From Novakomyces olei (taxonomy: Eukaryota; Ascomycota; Novakomycetes; Novakomycetales; Novakomycetaceae): 64,000 bases of DNA. The translations under genes were made by a program, and so were the position numbers. Within the stretch, counting starts at the first letter, position 1, and every line of letters starts with the position of its first letter. This document shows, piece by piece, positions 11,057 to 22,730 of this stretch. The stretch is taken from positions 186,001-250,000 of the forward strand of contig JADEYG010000012.1 in NCBI GenBank assembly GCA_016906335.1, written 5' to 3'. Below the pieces are notes generated by a model. That model made no database searches, was not told the origin of the DNA, and was given only the letters and a program-made list of their open reading frames with translations.

Positions 11057-11798
11057 TGCTCAGATAAAGAATTTGACAACGGTCCAGATGCTATACTATC
11101 GATATATCATAATTATTATTGAAACAATTATTGAAATAATTATTGAAATAATTATTCAATAAAATGAATAACGAATTATTAAAAAAAATAATGAATTATT
11201 AAAATAAATAATGAATTATTAAAAAAAATAATGAATATTTATTGGAATAATTATTGAAATAATTATTGAAATAAATAATGAATCAAAATGAATAATGTCC
11301 ATAATGTCGATTGTGTCGATTAGAATTCACAGTACTGTTGAAAAGTGGACTCGATACATAACCAACTCTATTTCCTGGAAATAATTCAGTTTTTACATGC
11401 ATATTCTACATTACTCACTGAAATCTCCAAATCATATATTCTCGTTCCAGATTTATATATTCATCATTAATTGGGTATTATACATATAGCCCTGATCGCG
11501 CCTCTGAGCCTTGGCGGACCTATACCATTCTTTACTACAGTCAGATTGTCAATATCTGTTCAAACATCCAAATAACCTTAATAATTTTACACTATTCGCT
11601 ATATTATTTTGCTAAATATTGTGTATCCGCTTGTTATATTGCTAATATTCATAGTATTCCTCCATTATTTTGTTAAACATTGAGTGTTCACTATATTATA
11701 TTGTAAATTTCACAGTATTCCTATATTATAATATTAGTACCCATTCGAATTGCTCAACGATATTTCATATAAATCATCAGCTAAAGGCCACAGGCAAC
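11057..11798. other. Divergent promoter region with ATTATTGAAATA repeats
   Basis: A 742-bp, very AT-rich spacer separates PFAS and SWP1. From about 11109 to 11285 it is built of imperfect ATTATTGAAATA / AATGAATTATTAAA units. No coding potential was seen. Confidence 0.75.
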
Positions 11799-12952
11799 AT
11801 GGTGTTGCAGCATTTAGTTCTGTCGCTCATTGCTCTGTTTTGCGCGGTGCAGACGGCCATTGCCGCCGACAAATGGACGTTTACTGATGGAAAAGTAGCA
11901 ATTGAAAACGGCCAAGGATCGACGCGAAAAGCGTCTGGGTAAGTTTTAGTTTGGGCAATGACGCTTCGCCTTGCTGACTATGGGCAGTCTGTTCACCGAC
12001 GCGCGACTGGACGACCTGCATATGGCACAGACGGATATATTCACGGTCAGTCTCACGGCTGCGCGAAGCGAGTCCGGGCCGGAAAGACCTCATCAGGCTT
12101 TCCTTATTATTGAGGACCGCGACAAACGGCTCCAGAGCACTTTGGCCATGAGCGTCAAGCTCGATGGGAAAGCTAGCACCTCTTTTGTACGTCATGAATT
12201 GCGTTTGATAAGGCATTGTAGTTTTAAATCTGGTCTAACGACAGGGGATGTCGGAACTTCCGCTGCCTTTATTGCATGCAGAGCACCCACTGACAGTCTC
12301 GGTAGCTTTAGCCTCGATGGGAGATGCTGAACCTTTTGCTCGTGAAATTATCGCTTTTACTCCTACAATTGATCCGTCTGGGCCGTTTGCGCATGCACCA
12401 AGTCCCGTGAAATACGGACCCAAACCCGCGATTTCTCATCTATTTCAGCCTTCTATTTCTATGCCCAATCGCATTGTGTCCGCTGTATTTGCCGGGGCTA
12501 ATTTGATTGCACTGCTGTTTCTGGGCGGCTTGGTAAGCATGCTTTCATCACGTCTTTTTATTTGATCCTTTCTTTTTTAGTTTTAAAATTTTTTGTTCCT
12601 TCAAACCGATCTATTTTTTTTTTCAAGATTATTATTCCATTTTGTCCTTGGCCTCGGTGCATTTCATATGGCTACGGACCGATGGTTTCGTGCCCTGTTA
12701 CATTGAAGCTAATCTTAGTGGCTTTCTCTTGGAGCAAACGTCAAAGATGCGGGCTCGGCTCTTTCAAAAGCACCAGTTTCGTTCACATTATTCATTTCGT
12801 CTGTGTTTGCAATTGAAGGGCTTCTCTTCTTATACTGGCGATCACTCATCTTGCCTCAGCTTCTAATGTTTTCTGCGCCCGTGAGTGTGGTTGCATTTTT
12901 CGCTGGCCAGAAAGCACTGCGGCACGTACAGCAGAATCGACTTTCTCACTAA
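11799..12952 (+). CDS. SWP1: Oligosaccharyltransferase subunit SWP1/ribophorin II
   Basis: Four exons (11799-11938, 11988-12186, 12245-12532, 12719-12952) encode 286 residues, the same length as yeast Swp1. It is an ER membrane subunit of the N-glycosylation oligosaccharyltransferase complex. A signal peptide is clear (MVLQHLVLSLIALFCAVQTAIAA), followed by a lumenal domain. The C-terminus has three hydrophobic segments: ANLIALLFLGGLWLSLGANV, SFTLFISSVFAIEGLLFLYW, and PQLLMFSAPVSVVAFFAG. The last is followed by the basic tail QKALRHVQQNRLSH, as in ribophorin II. The third intron (186 nt) was placed by protein homology: the acceptor CTTAG at 12714-12718 restores the conserved W-x-x-L-G-x-N motif. 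Other frames in this stretch give no family match. Confidence 0.85.
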
Positions 12953-13557
12953 TGCACCTTTGAACAGCAAAGGATCTATTATGGTGCGGACATAGACTGA
13001 TGCTGTCAGACGATTTAATATGATATCGCAAAATAAACACTTAGTGCTCTTTCGTGAAAGGCGAGGAACATCACAGGCAAGGCATAGTACCTCGCTAAGA
13101 AACAAAGAAACATTGATTTTTTCAATACCATATAATATGATAGTTTTATGGAACATTGTTTGCTATTAATGCTTGTAGAATGTTGCTGTGTCTGGTTTTT
13201 GATCGAATTTTCTGGTAGAAGCAATAGAACCTGTCGTTTAAGTTCGATTATGCGACAATAGTATATATAATATAGTATTGAGCAAACCTATCAATGTCGC
13301 TTGTCATTTAGTGCCATCATTCATACGGATTGCACGAGTTTGATAGCTTGTACAATCTTTTATCATACACATCATTCATTGTCTGCCCGCATTTTTGCCC
13401 TAAAATGACTCATCGCTAAATAATGTAATAGTGATAGCATGGTGAGCTGAACCCGCGACTTTACATGAAACTGAGAAATGGTCAAAGATCAAGCACAAAA
13501 TATTTGCTGCTAGTTAAAAACTCCAAAATTCAACTATGCTAAAAATTCTAAATTCCA
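12953..13557. other. Convergent intergenic region
   Basis: This AT-rich spacer separates the 3' ends of SWP1 and the membrane-protein gene. Small frames on the minus strand (12863-13224) overlap the SWP1 coding exon and show no family features. Nothing else was recognised. Confidence 0.6.
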
Positions 13558-14507
13558 TCAACTTGATTGAGCGGCAAGTCTTGGAGAGCGACATAGACTT
13601 GGTATTTCAGATAAGTTCTGACCTTCGCCTCCGATCGAAAATCCTGATCTTATTTCTGGCAACTCTTGAGACTCTCCCGCGCCCGAGGGAGAGCTTATAG
13701 TCTCAATAGCATTGCTTATCCATAGACCCTGGCTAATACGCGCATCAATTTCTGCTTCTCCCACAAGTCGGTATCCACAATTGGCCGTTAGAGCGATTAA
13801 AAACGTAAGCCCATTGTTCGCAATAGCAATAAGAGTGTTGTTAAACGACGAAGCCATCGTATGCTTTCCAGTCGCCGAAAGATAAAATATGTTTAAATAA
13901 ATTGAAGCGCAATAGAATGATCCCCCCAAATTCAAATACTGGGTGCTTCCCATGTACGACGCGATCGCCCCCACCGCCAGCCCTCCAAACGCAGAAGCCC
14001 AAACTGCTTGTAGGATCCTCGATTGGGGTATTCGTTCACGAAGCACAATACATAAAATTGCCGAGAAGTATATCGTTATACAGCACCGAACGGATATCAA
14101 CAATACATTTTCCCTGTATATTGCTCCCAGAACCTCGTCCGACAAAAGCAAAACGAAAGAGGCAACAAGTATCGGGAGTATGACCTTGAGACTTAAGCCT
14201 CCTGAGAAGTTAGTAATAGTCTGGAAAATTAAGGGCAGATGCTTACGCGGCCGCGTGCGTTCGTGGTCTCTGATTTCTGTCTCTGCTATTGTGCAACCTT
14301 TGGGTGTTAGTATACATCAATAAATGCACTCGTACCTTCCTCAAAGCCGTGCGACTGATAGTCTGGTGGAAACAGCGATTTGGCCTCATCGCTCTCCAAA
14401 TCGGGAGTTGAGCTCCTTTCCACTGCTGTCCATAAAGGCCTCATAATACCAATAGCCTCAATATTCTTTGATCCCGATTCCATATCGCTCAAAAAACAGA
14501 TTTGCAT
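13558..14507 (-). CDS. Unrecognised multi-pass membrane protein (about five helices)
   Basis: Three exons (14336-14507, 14247-14297, 13558-14201) give a 288-residue protein. Residues 1-75 are hydrophilic and acidic. Five hydrophobic stretches follow at about 78-95, 106-126, 137-157, 164-182 and 193-212, then a Ser/Glu-rich tail (about 225-288). The five-helix pattern and the basic pair after helix 2 (VLRERIP) recall half of a drug/metabolite-transporter-type (SLC35-like) carrier, but no diagnostic motif was found and I do not assign a function. Introns are 38 and 45 nt. The alternative acceptor at about 14214-14221 would create a stop, so the downstream CAG was chosen. A second in-frame Met at residue 9 could be the real start. 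Confidence 0.6.
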
Positions 14508-16254
14508 GTGACATTTATCCCACGTGACCAGCTATTAATTCTAGCCTTTTTTCGCCGCAATGTTGGCCGATCAACATATAGCAATAAGACGTAGAAAACC
14601 CTGTCGATATTATTATGGCGAAAATTAAAACGCTTGGCTAGCATTCGCATATATTAAAAAAAATAAATAAATTTAATTAGAAATTACATGCAGGGTTAGG
14701 GTCAGTTGGGTGGCATGATATCGCTGCGAGTAGTCTAGCCTATCAAAAAATCTGTGGTCAGTTCGCCATCGCTGATTTTTGCTATTGATTCAACGAGTCA
14801 ATGCTTGGTTCATATATTTTATTTTTATTTTCGTTTTGCAATTGGTTTTCCAATGATTAAAATGTAGATTTAATCCACCTGTCTTGGACACACGTCTGTA
14901 GAATAAAAACAATAACGATGGATGGGCAGATTAAATTTATCTTCGTTTGAATTCATTTTATCTACTTTATATTTTAGTTTTACTCTTTTGATTACAATTG
15001 GGTGCGATCAATTTCAGCCGCAGTTTAAACAAAATGCCAGATTTCATTATTTCTCTATTCGATACAATACTGCTGTAAGATTACTTTTAACTCGAATGAC
15101 ATTTATGAAAACAGATTTCACGTGTCATCTGTATACGGAAATGGTCTTTTGAACAGTCTCGGCCAGTCAAACGACCAGAGTCTTCTGCCAACAAGCATTT
15201 TAGAGATCATCACTAATTCACAGCTATACGTTCAATTACAATTATAGTGTTTCTTACTAAATCTTTTAGCTCTAAAATTTGTGCTCCGGCATGCAGACGC
15301 AATCAGTCGTCCACAAAAACAAAATTGGAGAATTGATTTTAAACTCAATATAAATAAAAGCGACTGCTCTATCTAAAATTCGAGATGCAATAACGCTCAA
15401 GCGTTGACTAATACAAGTTAAATGTTGAATAAGCTCTGAAATATGTCACAAAAAAAAGACACCTCGGTTAGTGCTGAGGTGTGCGTCTTGGGTTAATGCG
15501 CCTCTTTCCCCTTTTCGCTCGATTTCCTTGGGTGCTTTATTATTGTATTGCACCTCAGATTTAACGTTATTCTGATCAGTTTTGCCTCTATTTTCTTTAC
15601 AATTCTTGCTTACTCATAATTATGCCCACTCTCATTACTGTACACAATTTCACCACGCTATCTGATTTTCAAGTTATGCACTCGCGCGTGATCTGTGTTT
15701 CCTGTCCATTTTCAGTCATATTGCGCCCTTCAAATCGTCTTTTTCCGGTGACTAGGATCCTTTCTCGCTTATTGAACCTGTTCCCTTTCCCTTATTATTC
15801 TCTGTGCAAACTGCGCATCAATTGCCCTTTTCTATCAATAATCCTTATGCTCTGTCAGATAAAAACGTCTTTCTTTCAGGCCTGACCTTGCGCTCTTGGA
15901 AAATTTGACCCCACCCAGAAGGCCTAAAAAATTGAAAACGTCTCGTAAACAATGACGGATAAAAACAGATGCTTCTTAATGCCATCTCCACCCTCCCCAG
16001 TACGGTGCGATTATTAACTTATACACTCCGTCCCCGTTGAAGGAAAGTGCAGAAAGCAATTTTAAGATACAAACGAGCCAGATACTATCGTATTATTCCA
16101 TAAACAGTATATCAGAATTGCATCGGTTTTAGCTTTCTGTTCGAAAGCTTAGTATAAATACTCATGTCTCCAGTGAACATGCAATAAGAGCACTCAACTC
16201 TAGCAAAAAGGATATAGCTATATGACATAGCCATTGATTGGTTAATTGGCAGTA
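14508..16254. other. Long divergent intergenic region, 1.7 kb
   Basis: It separates the membrane-protein gene (-) and aquaporin (+). It contains a telobox-like GGGTTAGGG at about 14693-14701 and a strong hairpin at 15456-15489 (both listed separately). Short open frames on the plus strand (14922-15152, 15622-15885) are rich in Phe, Ser and Thr and lack any family signature, so they are not called. Confidence 0.6.
15456..15489. other. Inverted repeat / potential hairpin
   Basis: The two arms AAGACACCTC and GAGGTGTGCGTCTT pair across a loop GGTTAGTGCT, with a two-base GC bulge on the 3' arm. The stem is about 11-12 bp. It is isolated in non-coding DNA, more than 750 bp from the nearest start codon. 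It could be a small structured RNA, a terminator or a chance palindrome. No tRNA fold was found. Confidence 0.35.
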
Positions 16255-17573
16255 ATGGTGTTCAGCAAAACACTGCGACACGAGAGCATTGCCTTCCTCG
16301 GCGAATATGTTGGCACCACTCTTTTCCTTTATTTTGCTTTTATGGGAGTCAAAGTTGCAAAAGCTGGTCAACTTAATGACGATGCTTCTGTGCAATATGG
16401 CCTCACGAATCAAACACTTATCTACATTTCCGCTGGCTTTGGGCTCTCGTTACTCGTCACTGTTTGGGTCTTTTTTCGTGTGTCTGGAGGAGCATTCAAT
16501 CCTGCTGTAACTCTGTAAGCTTTTTGTTTAACGTGACTTTACTTACTCAGCAGCACACTGTACCTTGTTGGCGCTTGTCCTCCAGTACGCTCAGTCATTA
16601 TCTTTGCAGCACAAATGTTGGGTGGCATGACGGCCGCTGGACTCACTGCAGCTTTGGTACGATTTTATTCCCTTCGTAAATGGTTTTGCCAATTGTGAAC
16701 TTGATCCAAGTTATTGGAAATTGAATATCGGTTTCCAAAATGATTGCCTATTTGTTTGGTTAATTTTTCGGAAACACCTTGTCGGTATTTTGAATACCAG
16801 TCTCTGACTTAGATTTGTGCTCTACCTTTTCCTGAACGTTCTTGCAAATTGCCCCTTTTTTTCTAGAAACTGACCTTTGATGATAATCCCCCTTTCTGAA
16901 CTTGATACAAATATTTCTAACGAAATAGACCCCCGACAGATTGGACAACTTTGGAGACTCTAATGGAGCAGGTGCGTTTGTAAATTCACTAACACCGGGT
17001 GTCAATAAAGGCCAAGGTCTCTTCATTGAAGCATTTGGCACTTTCGCTCTCTGCTTTTGTGTGCTCATGACAGCAGCAGAAAAGCAAAAAGCCACTTTTG
17101 TGGCTCCTATTCCGATCGGCATTACTCTCATGCTAATCCATATGATCTGTGTCCTATGGACTGGGTGCGGAGTCAATCCAGCCCGCTCATTCGGACCATC
17201 GGTAGTAGCACACCATTTCCCCCACGAGCACTGGATTTATTGGGTGGGCCCTTTGATCGGCTCACTCCTTGCCGTTGGCCTTTATATCGCTCTCAAGGCA
17301 CTTGACTACACGGAAGTCTCTGGAACTCAAGACGTTGCAGTCTCTGACGGTGTCCTTCGCACACCGTGGCTTGGAACGTACCGTCCGCGCACGTACCATG
17401 ACACCTCCTCAGCAGAGCAATTGCCCTCCAAGGACGATAGCAGTCACTTGAGTCCGGCACTGGACTCGTCAGGATTAGATACGCAAATCAACCAATCTAG
17501 TCTCATCTCTCCCGGCTCACAGGCAGTTGGAGGTATTGCCAACAACTTTACCGAGACACAGGCTCGCTCTTAG
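16255..17573 (+). CDS. Aquaporin (MIP family water channel)
   Basis: Three exons (16255-16514, 16554-16656, 16929-17573) encode about 335 residues. It is a membrane channel with six expected helices. Both signature loops are intact: GGAFNPAVTL near residue 85 (its last codon split by intron 1) and GCGVNPARSFGPSV near residue 195. The orthodox ARSFGP context after the second NPA, rather than the Asp seen in glyceroporins, suggests a water-type pore. A Ser/Thr/Asp-rich cytosolic tail of about 90 residues follows the last helix (LIGSLLAVGLYIALKAL). Intron 1 ends in a tandem CAGCAG, so two acceptors three bases apart are possible. Intron 2 (272 nt) was ended at the TAG at 16926-16928 because it keeps frame and gives the family's L-T-P start of loop C. 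Confidence 0.9.
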
Positions 17574-18385
17574 ATTTGGGAGGTATTAGCTGCTTATCAC
17601 TTGATAGTAGTAATCGTAATACAGTATTTTTGGCAGTAAAAATTTAGTGCTATCAAAATCAAAGCGGCCATAGCAGGTAATGTTCCTTGACAAATATACC
17701 CTCAACCAACACAATGCGCTCAGTTCACATGTAGTGGCTGCGGCTTAGAGGGTATTAGTTTTGCAGTGCTTTCTTTCTACATCAATTGCAAACGCTCAAA
17801 GACTCGTACCCAACAATTACAAAGTCAAAAGAAAGCAGTAATGGCCATCTCCTTTTCAAAGTAACGGGTAGCGCGAACGCGCATTAATTCTGGTAGACGT
17901 CCCGAACGACAGAGACAATAAAGAATTAAATTAGTTTGCGATTTGATCATTATCGAATTTTAGCTGAAAAGCAAATAAAGCTAAAACATTTGCCAATGGA
18001 CGCACTGATCCTGCACAGCTGTCCGTTTTGTTTCGTTTCATTTCGTTGTAGAGAACATTTCCAAATGTTTGGCTTCCAATAAATTCTCTGGTCGTAATAA
18101 TTCCTATTTGTAGATCAGATCTAGCCATTACGCTGGAAAGTCGTCGTATATTATATATACAATCCCTGGGTTATCGTTGCATAGCTACAGCAGTTAGGGT
18201 TTATAATTATACTGCTAATGTCAATATTAGGGTTATCTTTCTGCATGGTTGAATCTGGCCTTAACGAACGCCAATAATCGTAATATTATGGCGACATGTC
18301 AGCATTGTATCGATAAAACGGCTACTTGAAGCAGCGCGCTCTGCGTGGCAGAAGCTTTCTATCATAGACTTTAAAGTTGCCACTG
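17574..18385. other. Intergenic region with two telobox-like motifs
   Basis: This AT-rich spacer separates aquaporin and the CDC16-like gene. Two TTAGGGTT elements lie at about 18194-18202 and 18227-18235, roughly 150-190 bp before the CDC16-like start. A small frame (17931-18128, minus) has no recognisable features. Confidence 0.55.
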
Positions 18386-19345
18386 ATGGATCGGCGCCTT
18401 AATTTTCTGTCGGCATCGCCTGGCGCAAACTTGTCTGGGCACTCGCTACTTTCAATAAGCCCAATGCCCTCGTCGAGCCCACTGTACTCTGCGACTGAGC
18501 GTGGGGGCTGAGCGTGAGGGCTCTCGCGACGGGAATCCTGTCTCCTCACCACGTGAGCTTCGGAGCAGTCTAGGTGGGAAGCCGTTCAAGACCCCGTACT
18601 CGCTTGTTGACGTGTGGCGATTGTGGAGACACGATGCTCTAATGCAATACCAGTTTGAAACCGCGTCATTTGTTGGTGAAACTGTGCTCGCTCTTACAGG
18701 TAAGTAGCGGAAAAGACGGGTATAGAAAATAGAGAATAAAAAATAAAAATAAAAATAAAAATAAAAATAAAAAATAAATTAAAACTAAAATTAAAAAATT
18801 AAAAAATTAAAAAAAAAATATACACGGAAGGAAAACTACATAATAAAATGAAGAAAAGAAAAGGTACACAATTTCTTACGTTTAGAGGACAGCAACGATG
18901 CCTTTTGGCTAGCACAGGTCTACTATTCTATGAGCATGTATGCAAGGGCAAAAGCTTTACTTGAGCGCGATGGACTTGGACAGACCAGTAGTGTATGCTG
19001 CTGTCTCTTAGCAAAATGCCTGGTATGTGTCTGACAAAAGAATTAATAAAAAAGGAACTAGAGAAAATCAATGAAATCTTGAAAAAATTGGAAGAAAATA
19101 ACAAAATAAATATAAAAACAATGGGAAAAGAAAAGAAAAAGCAAAGAAAAAACAATATGATAAGAACCTGAAATGATAAATTACGATCATAATGCTAACT
19201 TTAGATTGGAATGATGGAATGGAAGCAGGTAATTGACCTTATTGGCGAAATATCAAAGCCTTCCGCACCCTTGACGAGCGAGTCGGCAAATGATACTGGA
19301 GGCATCCTGCGAATGCAGGCAATTGGCAACGAAGTATTGCCTTAA
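18386..19345 (+). CDS. APC6/CDC16-like gene, truncated after the N-terminal TPRs
   Basis: Four exons (18386-18500, 18574-18699, 18886-19022, 19205-19345) join in frame to 172 residues. Full-length CDC16, a scaffold TPR subunit of the anaphase-promoting complex, has more than 600. The matching part is convincing: VWRLWRHDALMQYQFETASF, ETVLALTG, DAFWLAQVYYSMSMYARAKALL, CLLAKCL and MEWKQVIDLIGE follow the N-terminal TPR region of the family. The frame then stops. Another frame over the end (19333 onward, YCLKGGNKGLEIDTL) weakly recalls the next TPR (CLLRG...), so an extra intron is possible. However, no TPRs were found in the following 1.3 kb. It may be a truncated relic, a short isoform or a misassembled locus. 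The first donor (GTGGGG) is weak and the start is tentative. Confidence 0.6.
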
Positions 19346-20673
19346 AGGCGGCAATAAAGGACTCGAGATTGATACCCTTACTAGAGCTGTACATACGGGA
19401 GGGGGAAACATGATGAATAGTTTAATATATTTCATTCCCTCGCGATAAGAATTGGTCAAACATTTGTCTGCAGTTTTTAAATTGATTAATTAATAATTAA
19501 TTAATTAATTTATTTATTTATTTTGTTTAGTCTTTAGAAATTGATTTTATTATGATTAAACAACGAAAAAGAAACGACAAACTCAGCTATGAAACAGTGC
19601 AAATATCGCCGGATTTTATTTTGTTGCCACCTCCATCTGCTCGATTGACGTCTTTGTGAGATAAAAGACAAGGCATCCATTCCGTCTCTGCGATACAGTA
19701 ATATGCTGTAAATTCTGTAAAGTCTTCGTTTCACTAATGTGTAGACGAAGGCACAGAAGCGTAAAAGTCAGCTCATTCCAGGTGCGCAATCAAAGTAAAT
19801 TAATGGCCTTTTCCTCTTCAATTGTTTGGCAGAGTTCTTTCCCCAGACTGTACACTGACTTGGAGAAAGATGGAATAGAACGCACGCAGTAAAATTATAT
19901 ATATACAAATATATAATATCAACTTCTTCACAGTATCGACGTATTCGCAATCCCGGCACAAAAGAGGCTAACATCAATGGAAAACGAGCAGAGAAGCTGC
20001 CGTAACGGGGCGAGCCTCTCTCTCACATCTAGGCGCTCAAACTTTGGAATTAAATAAGGACGGCAGGTACGAAGGCTAAGCAACACGTTAAAATGATTGG
20101 GAACATAAAGAAAGCGGGGTAGGTAATTATATAATAGATGTAAATTGATAAACTTTGTTTAAGACGTAAAAGACAAACGCGCAAAAACAAGAACGAATTT
20201 AACTTAATATTCGAGTTTTCAATTTGGCAAAAGTCCATTTGCCATCTGTCCTTGAATTCAAAAAGTCACAAACAAGAGAACAAACAGATAATATCTCAAC
20301 GGAAAAAAATACAAAAACGGTAAATTGATAAACAAACAGAATTAAACTAAATTAAATTAAATAAAGTTAAATTAAATTAATATAAATAAATAAATAAATG
20401 AATGAATGAATAAATGAATAAAACAAAACGAATGAAAGAAAACACGTGATGTATGAGTCCGCTTTGCCCTTCAATATTGATAAACGTCCATCGACGGAGC
20501 GAGTATTGTTGGCAGAGCTAAAGTCTAAAAGACGAGGCGGCGGACAAGCAAGTGGGCCACATTGGCGACAACAAGGATAAAGCATAGGAGAATAATTGCC
20601 CAAATAAACACATGAATCCAAACTGGACCTTGAACAGCGCAATAATGACCAGTGGCGCCGAGTACTGCTCCCA
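19346..20673. other. Intergenic region without a clear gene, 1.3 kb
   Basis: This AT-rich DNA separates the CDC16-like fragment and casein kinase I. It holds ATTA-type runs near 19480-19525 and a TAAAT/GAATGAAT-rich stretch near 20340-20430. A 35-codon plus-strand frame beginning at about 19551 (MIKQRKRNDKLSYETVQ...) looks coding-like but has no partner exon or family. A hydrophobic minus-strand frame at 20525-20710 is treated as a finding. Confidence 0.5.
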
Positions 20674-22488
20674 CTATGAAGCATGGCAGCAAGAGCAAAG
20701 CGACGCCCAAAACCCTTTAGGAGCATTCTCTCTATCAGCCTCGTTGCCCTGGGCAGCAGCAGCGTTCCGCAAGTCGCCCTGCGAGTTTGGCTGAGCATAA
20801 TTGGCTCTTGCATTCGCACCAGAATTAACAGCATTAGGGGCTGACTGGGGTGCTGCATCCATCCCCTGGTTAGCTCCGTATCCGCCATGTCCAGCGGCAG
20901 CACTGTTTCCATTATAATCGCCATAGCGATGCTTATGATTAGTACCGGGACCTCTCTCGGCCTTGTCCCGGCGGCCTTTCCCTCCAGCACTGGCCATTGC
21001 TGCTCCAGTATTGCCTACTGTGCCCTGCTGCTGCTGGTGAGCAGCGCCACGTGACTGCTGGTGCCGGGAAGGCAGTTGCTGGTGCCTGAGTTCCATGTTG
21101 GACGGCTGAGTCTGCTGCTGAGCATTGCCTTGCTGAGCAGCTGCATTGTTCTGCTGCTGCTGGGCGACAGGATACTTTTTCCGTGCAGAAGCTTCCCAGC
21201 CCTTGCCGTTGTTCAACAGCATCCAGTCGTACACGCCATCCTCCACTTCCCCGGTGCGTTTTAGAGCATTAGTGAAAAGGCCACGAAGGTAGTCATAGTC
21301 TGGCGTATCCTCGAACCCAAGGTTGCGCACAATTGTCAGGTACTGCTGAATCTCATCGGGAAAACCCTCACACAGATCGTGGATGGCAGTTGTCTGCTTT
21401 TTCTCCCCAATTTTTTCGTATTTTTGCTTGTTTGTGGCTGCGCGCAGACCTTGCCAGGGCAGTCCGCCCCTCAGAAAGTACATAAACACATGGCCCAGGG
21501 CTTCAAGGTCATCCCTGCGCGACTGCTCTCGGCCCAAGTGCGTGTTGATGCTCATATAACGCGCTGTTCCAGAAAGGCTTTTGCGTTCACGGTAGGGGAT
21601 GTGCGTCCGTGTTTTAGGATCACGATACTGTTTCGCCATACCGAAATCAACGACGTGAATAAGGTTCGCGTTCTTGGTTCCGGAACGGCCAATCAAAAAG
21701 TTGTCCGGTTTGATATCGCGGTATATCAGATTCTTGTCATGGATCGTTTGTACCCGTGTGAGCTACCGTGTTAATTTAAAGATATATAAAAAAGTAAAGC
21801 GTAAAAGATGAATGAAAACGTCAAACATGGATATTAAAAAGCATATAAAATAAAAAGGTATAAAAACAAAAATTCAGCGGCAATAAAGGAGGTGTCATCG
21901 CCAAAGACCACTGTAGAAAATGAACAATGTGCAAACAAAAAAAAAAAAGCGGTAGCAAGCACATTTTCTGCGCATATTCACGAGCAATAATAACCAGAAT
22001 TGAACCGTACCATTTGCTTTGCCACCATAACCACAGTCTTGAGGGTAAACTTTCTTCCGCACCAATCAAACAGATCCTCCAAGCTCGGCCCGAGCAGATC
22101 AATGACGAGGATATTGTGCAGACCCTCGTGGCCAAAGTAGTAGACATTGGGGATACCGACGCAGCCGGCGAGCAGTTTGTATGTCCGGTACTCGTCGCGC
22201 AGCTGAGGCGCATCGCTCTTGCGAGGTTCCTGGCTCAGTTAGTCGACAGCAAAACTAAGCAAAAGCTCTGCTCCTAATTGCCTCCGGCGGACATTAGGAG
22301 CAGCTGGCCAATCAAGAATTGTGGCACTATTTCAAGGAGGCACGTACGAATTTTATAGCCACTTGCTGATTGTTGAGGAGATTGACGCCCTCGAAAATCA
22401 CACCAAACGAGCCTTCACCAATTTTGCGGCCAACGCGGTAGTGGACGCCGACAACGTTTGAATTGTTGACGCTGTTTGCGGAGCTCAT
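20674..22488 (-). CDS. Casein kinase I, YCK-like, with C-terminal Cys cluster
   Basis: Three exons (22348-22488, 22011-22229, 20674-21762) encode 482 residues. The CK1-family Ser/Thr kinase domain occupies about residues 14-300. Visible features are the glycine loop [13 protein letters not shown], catalytic Lys in VAIKF (at intron 1), [11 protein letters not shown], catalytic loop [23 protein letters not shown] (CK1 version of DFG) and the CK1 signature [16 protein letters not shown]. The tail is Gln/Asn/Ala-rich and ends [12 protein letters not shown], a cysteine cluster like those S-palmitoylated in plasma-membrane yeast Yck1/2 and CK1-gamma. Membrane anchoring is therefore inferred. The start chosen is the ATG giving [14 protein letters not shown]; an in-frame ATG 40 codons upstream adds a low-complexity leader and is less likely. 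Confidence 0.92.
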
Positions 22489-22698
22489 GGCTCGCGCGAC
22501 GCCCGCTTTCCAACGGCGTAAAGGCAATAAATGGCACGGAGACTGTGTGGTGCTACTGTTATTCTTGTTATTCTTGTTATTCGTGAATATTGTGTATGTA
22601 AAACACACTCAGTCTGTACTCACACTGCGCCCTGCACATACTGCGTTTTATATACACCATTCCACGCTGTATATTGTGTATATATCTACGTATATATT

Positions 22699-22730
<32 letters not shown>

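Noticed and set aside
12562-12866. Frames at 12562-12816 and 12642-12866 as the SWP1 C-terminus
   Set aside because: Neither continues the ribophorin II sequence. The acceptor at 12718 gives three hydrophobic segments and a basic tail as expected.
18190-18235. TTAGGG repeats as a sign of a telomere or telomere-derived insertion
   Set aside because: Only single copies occur, scattered through gene-rich DNA. They fit telobox promoter motifs better than telomeric tracts.
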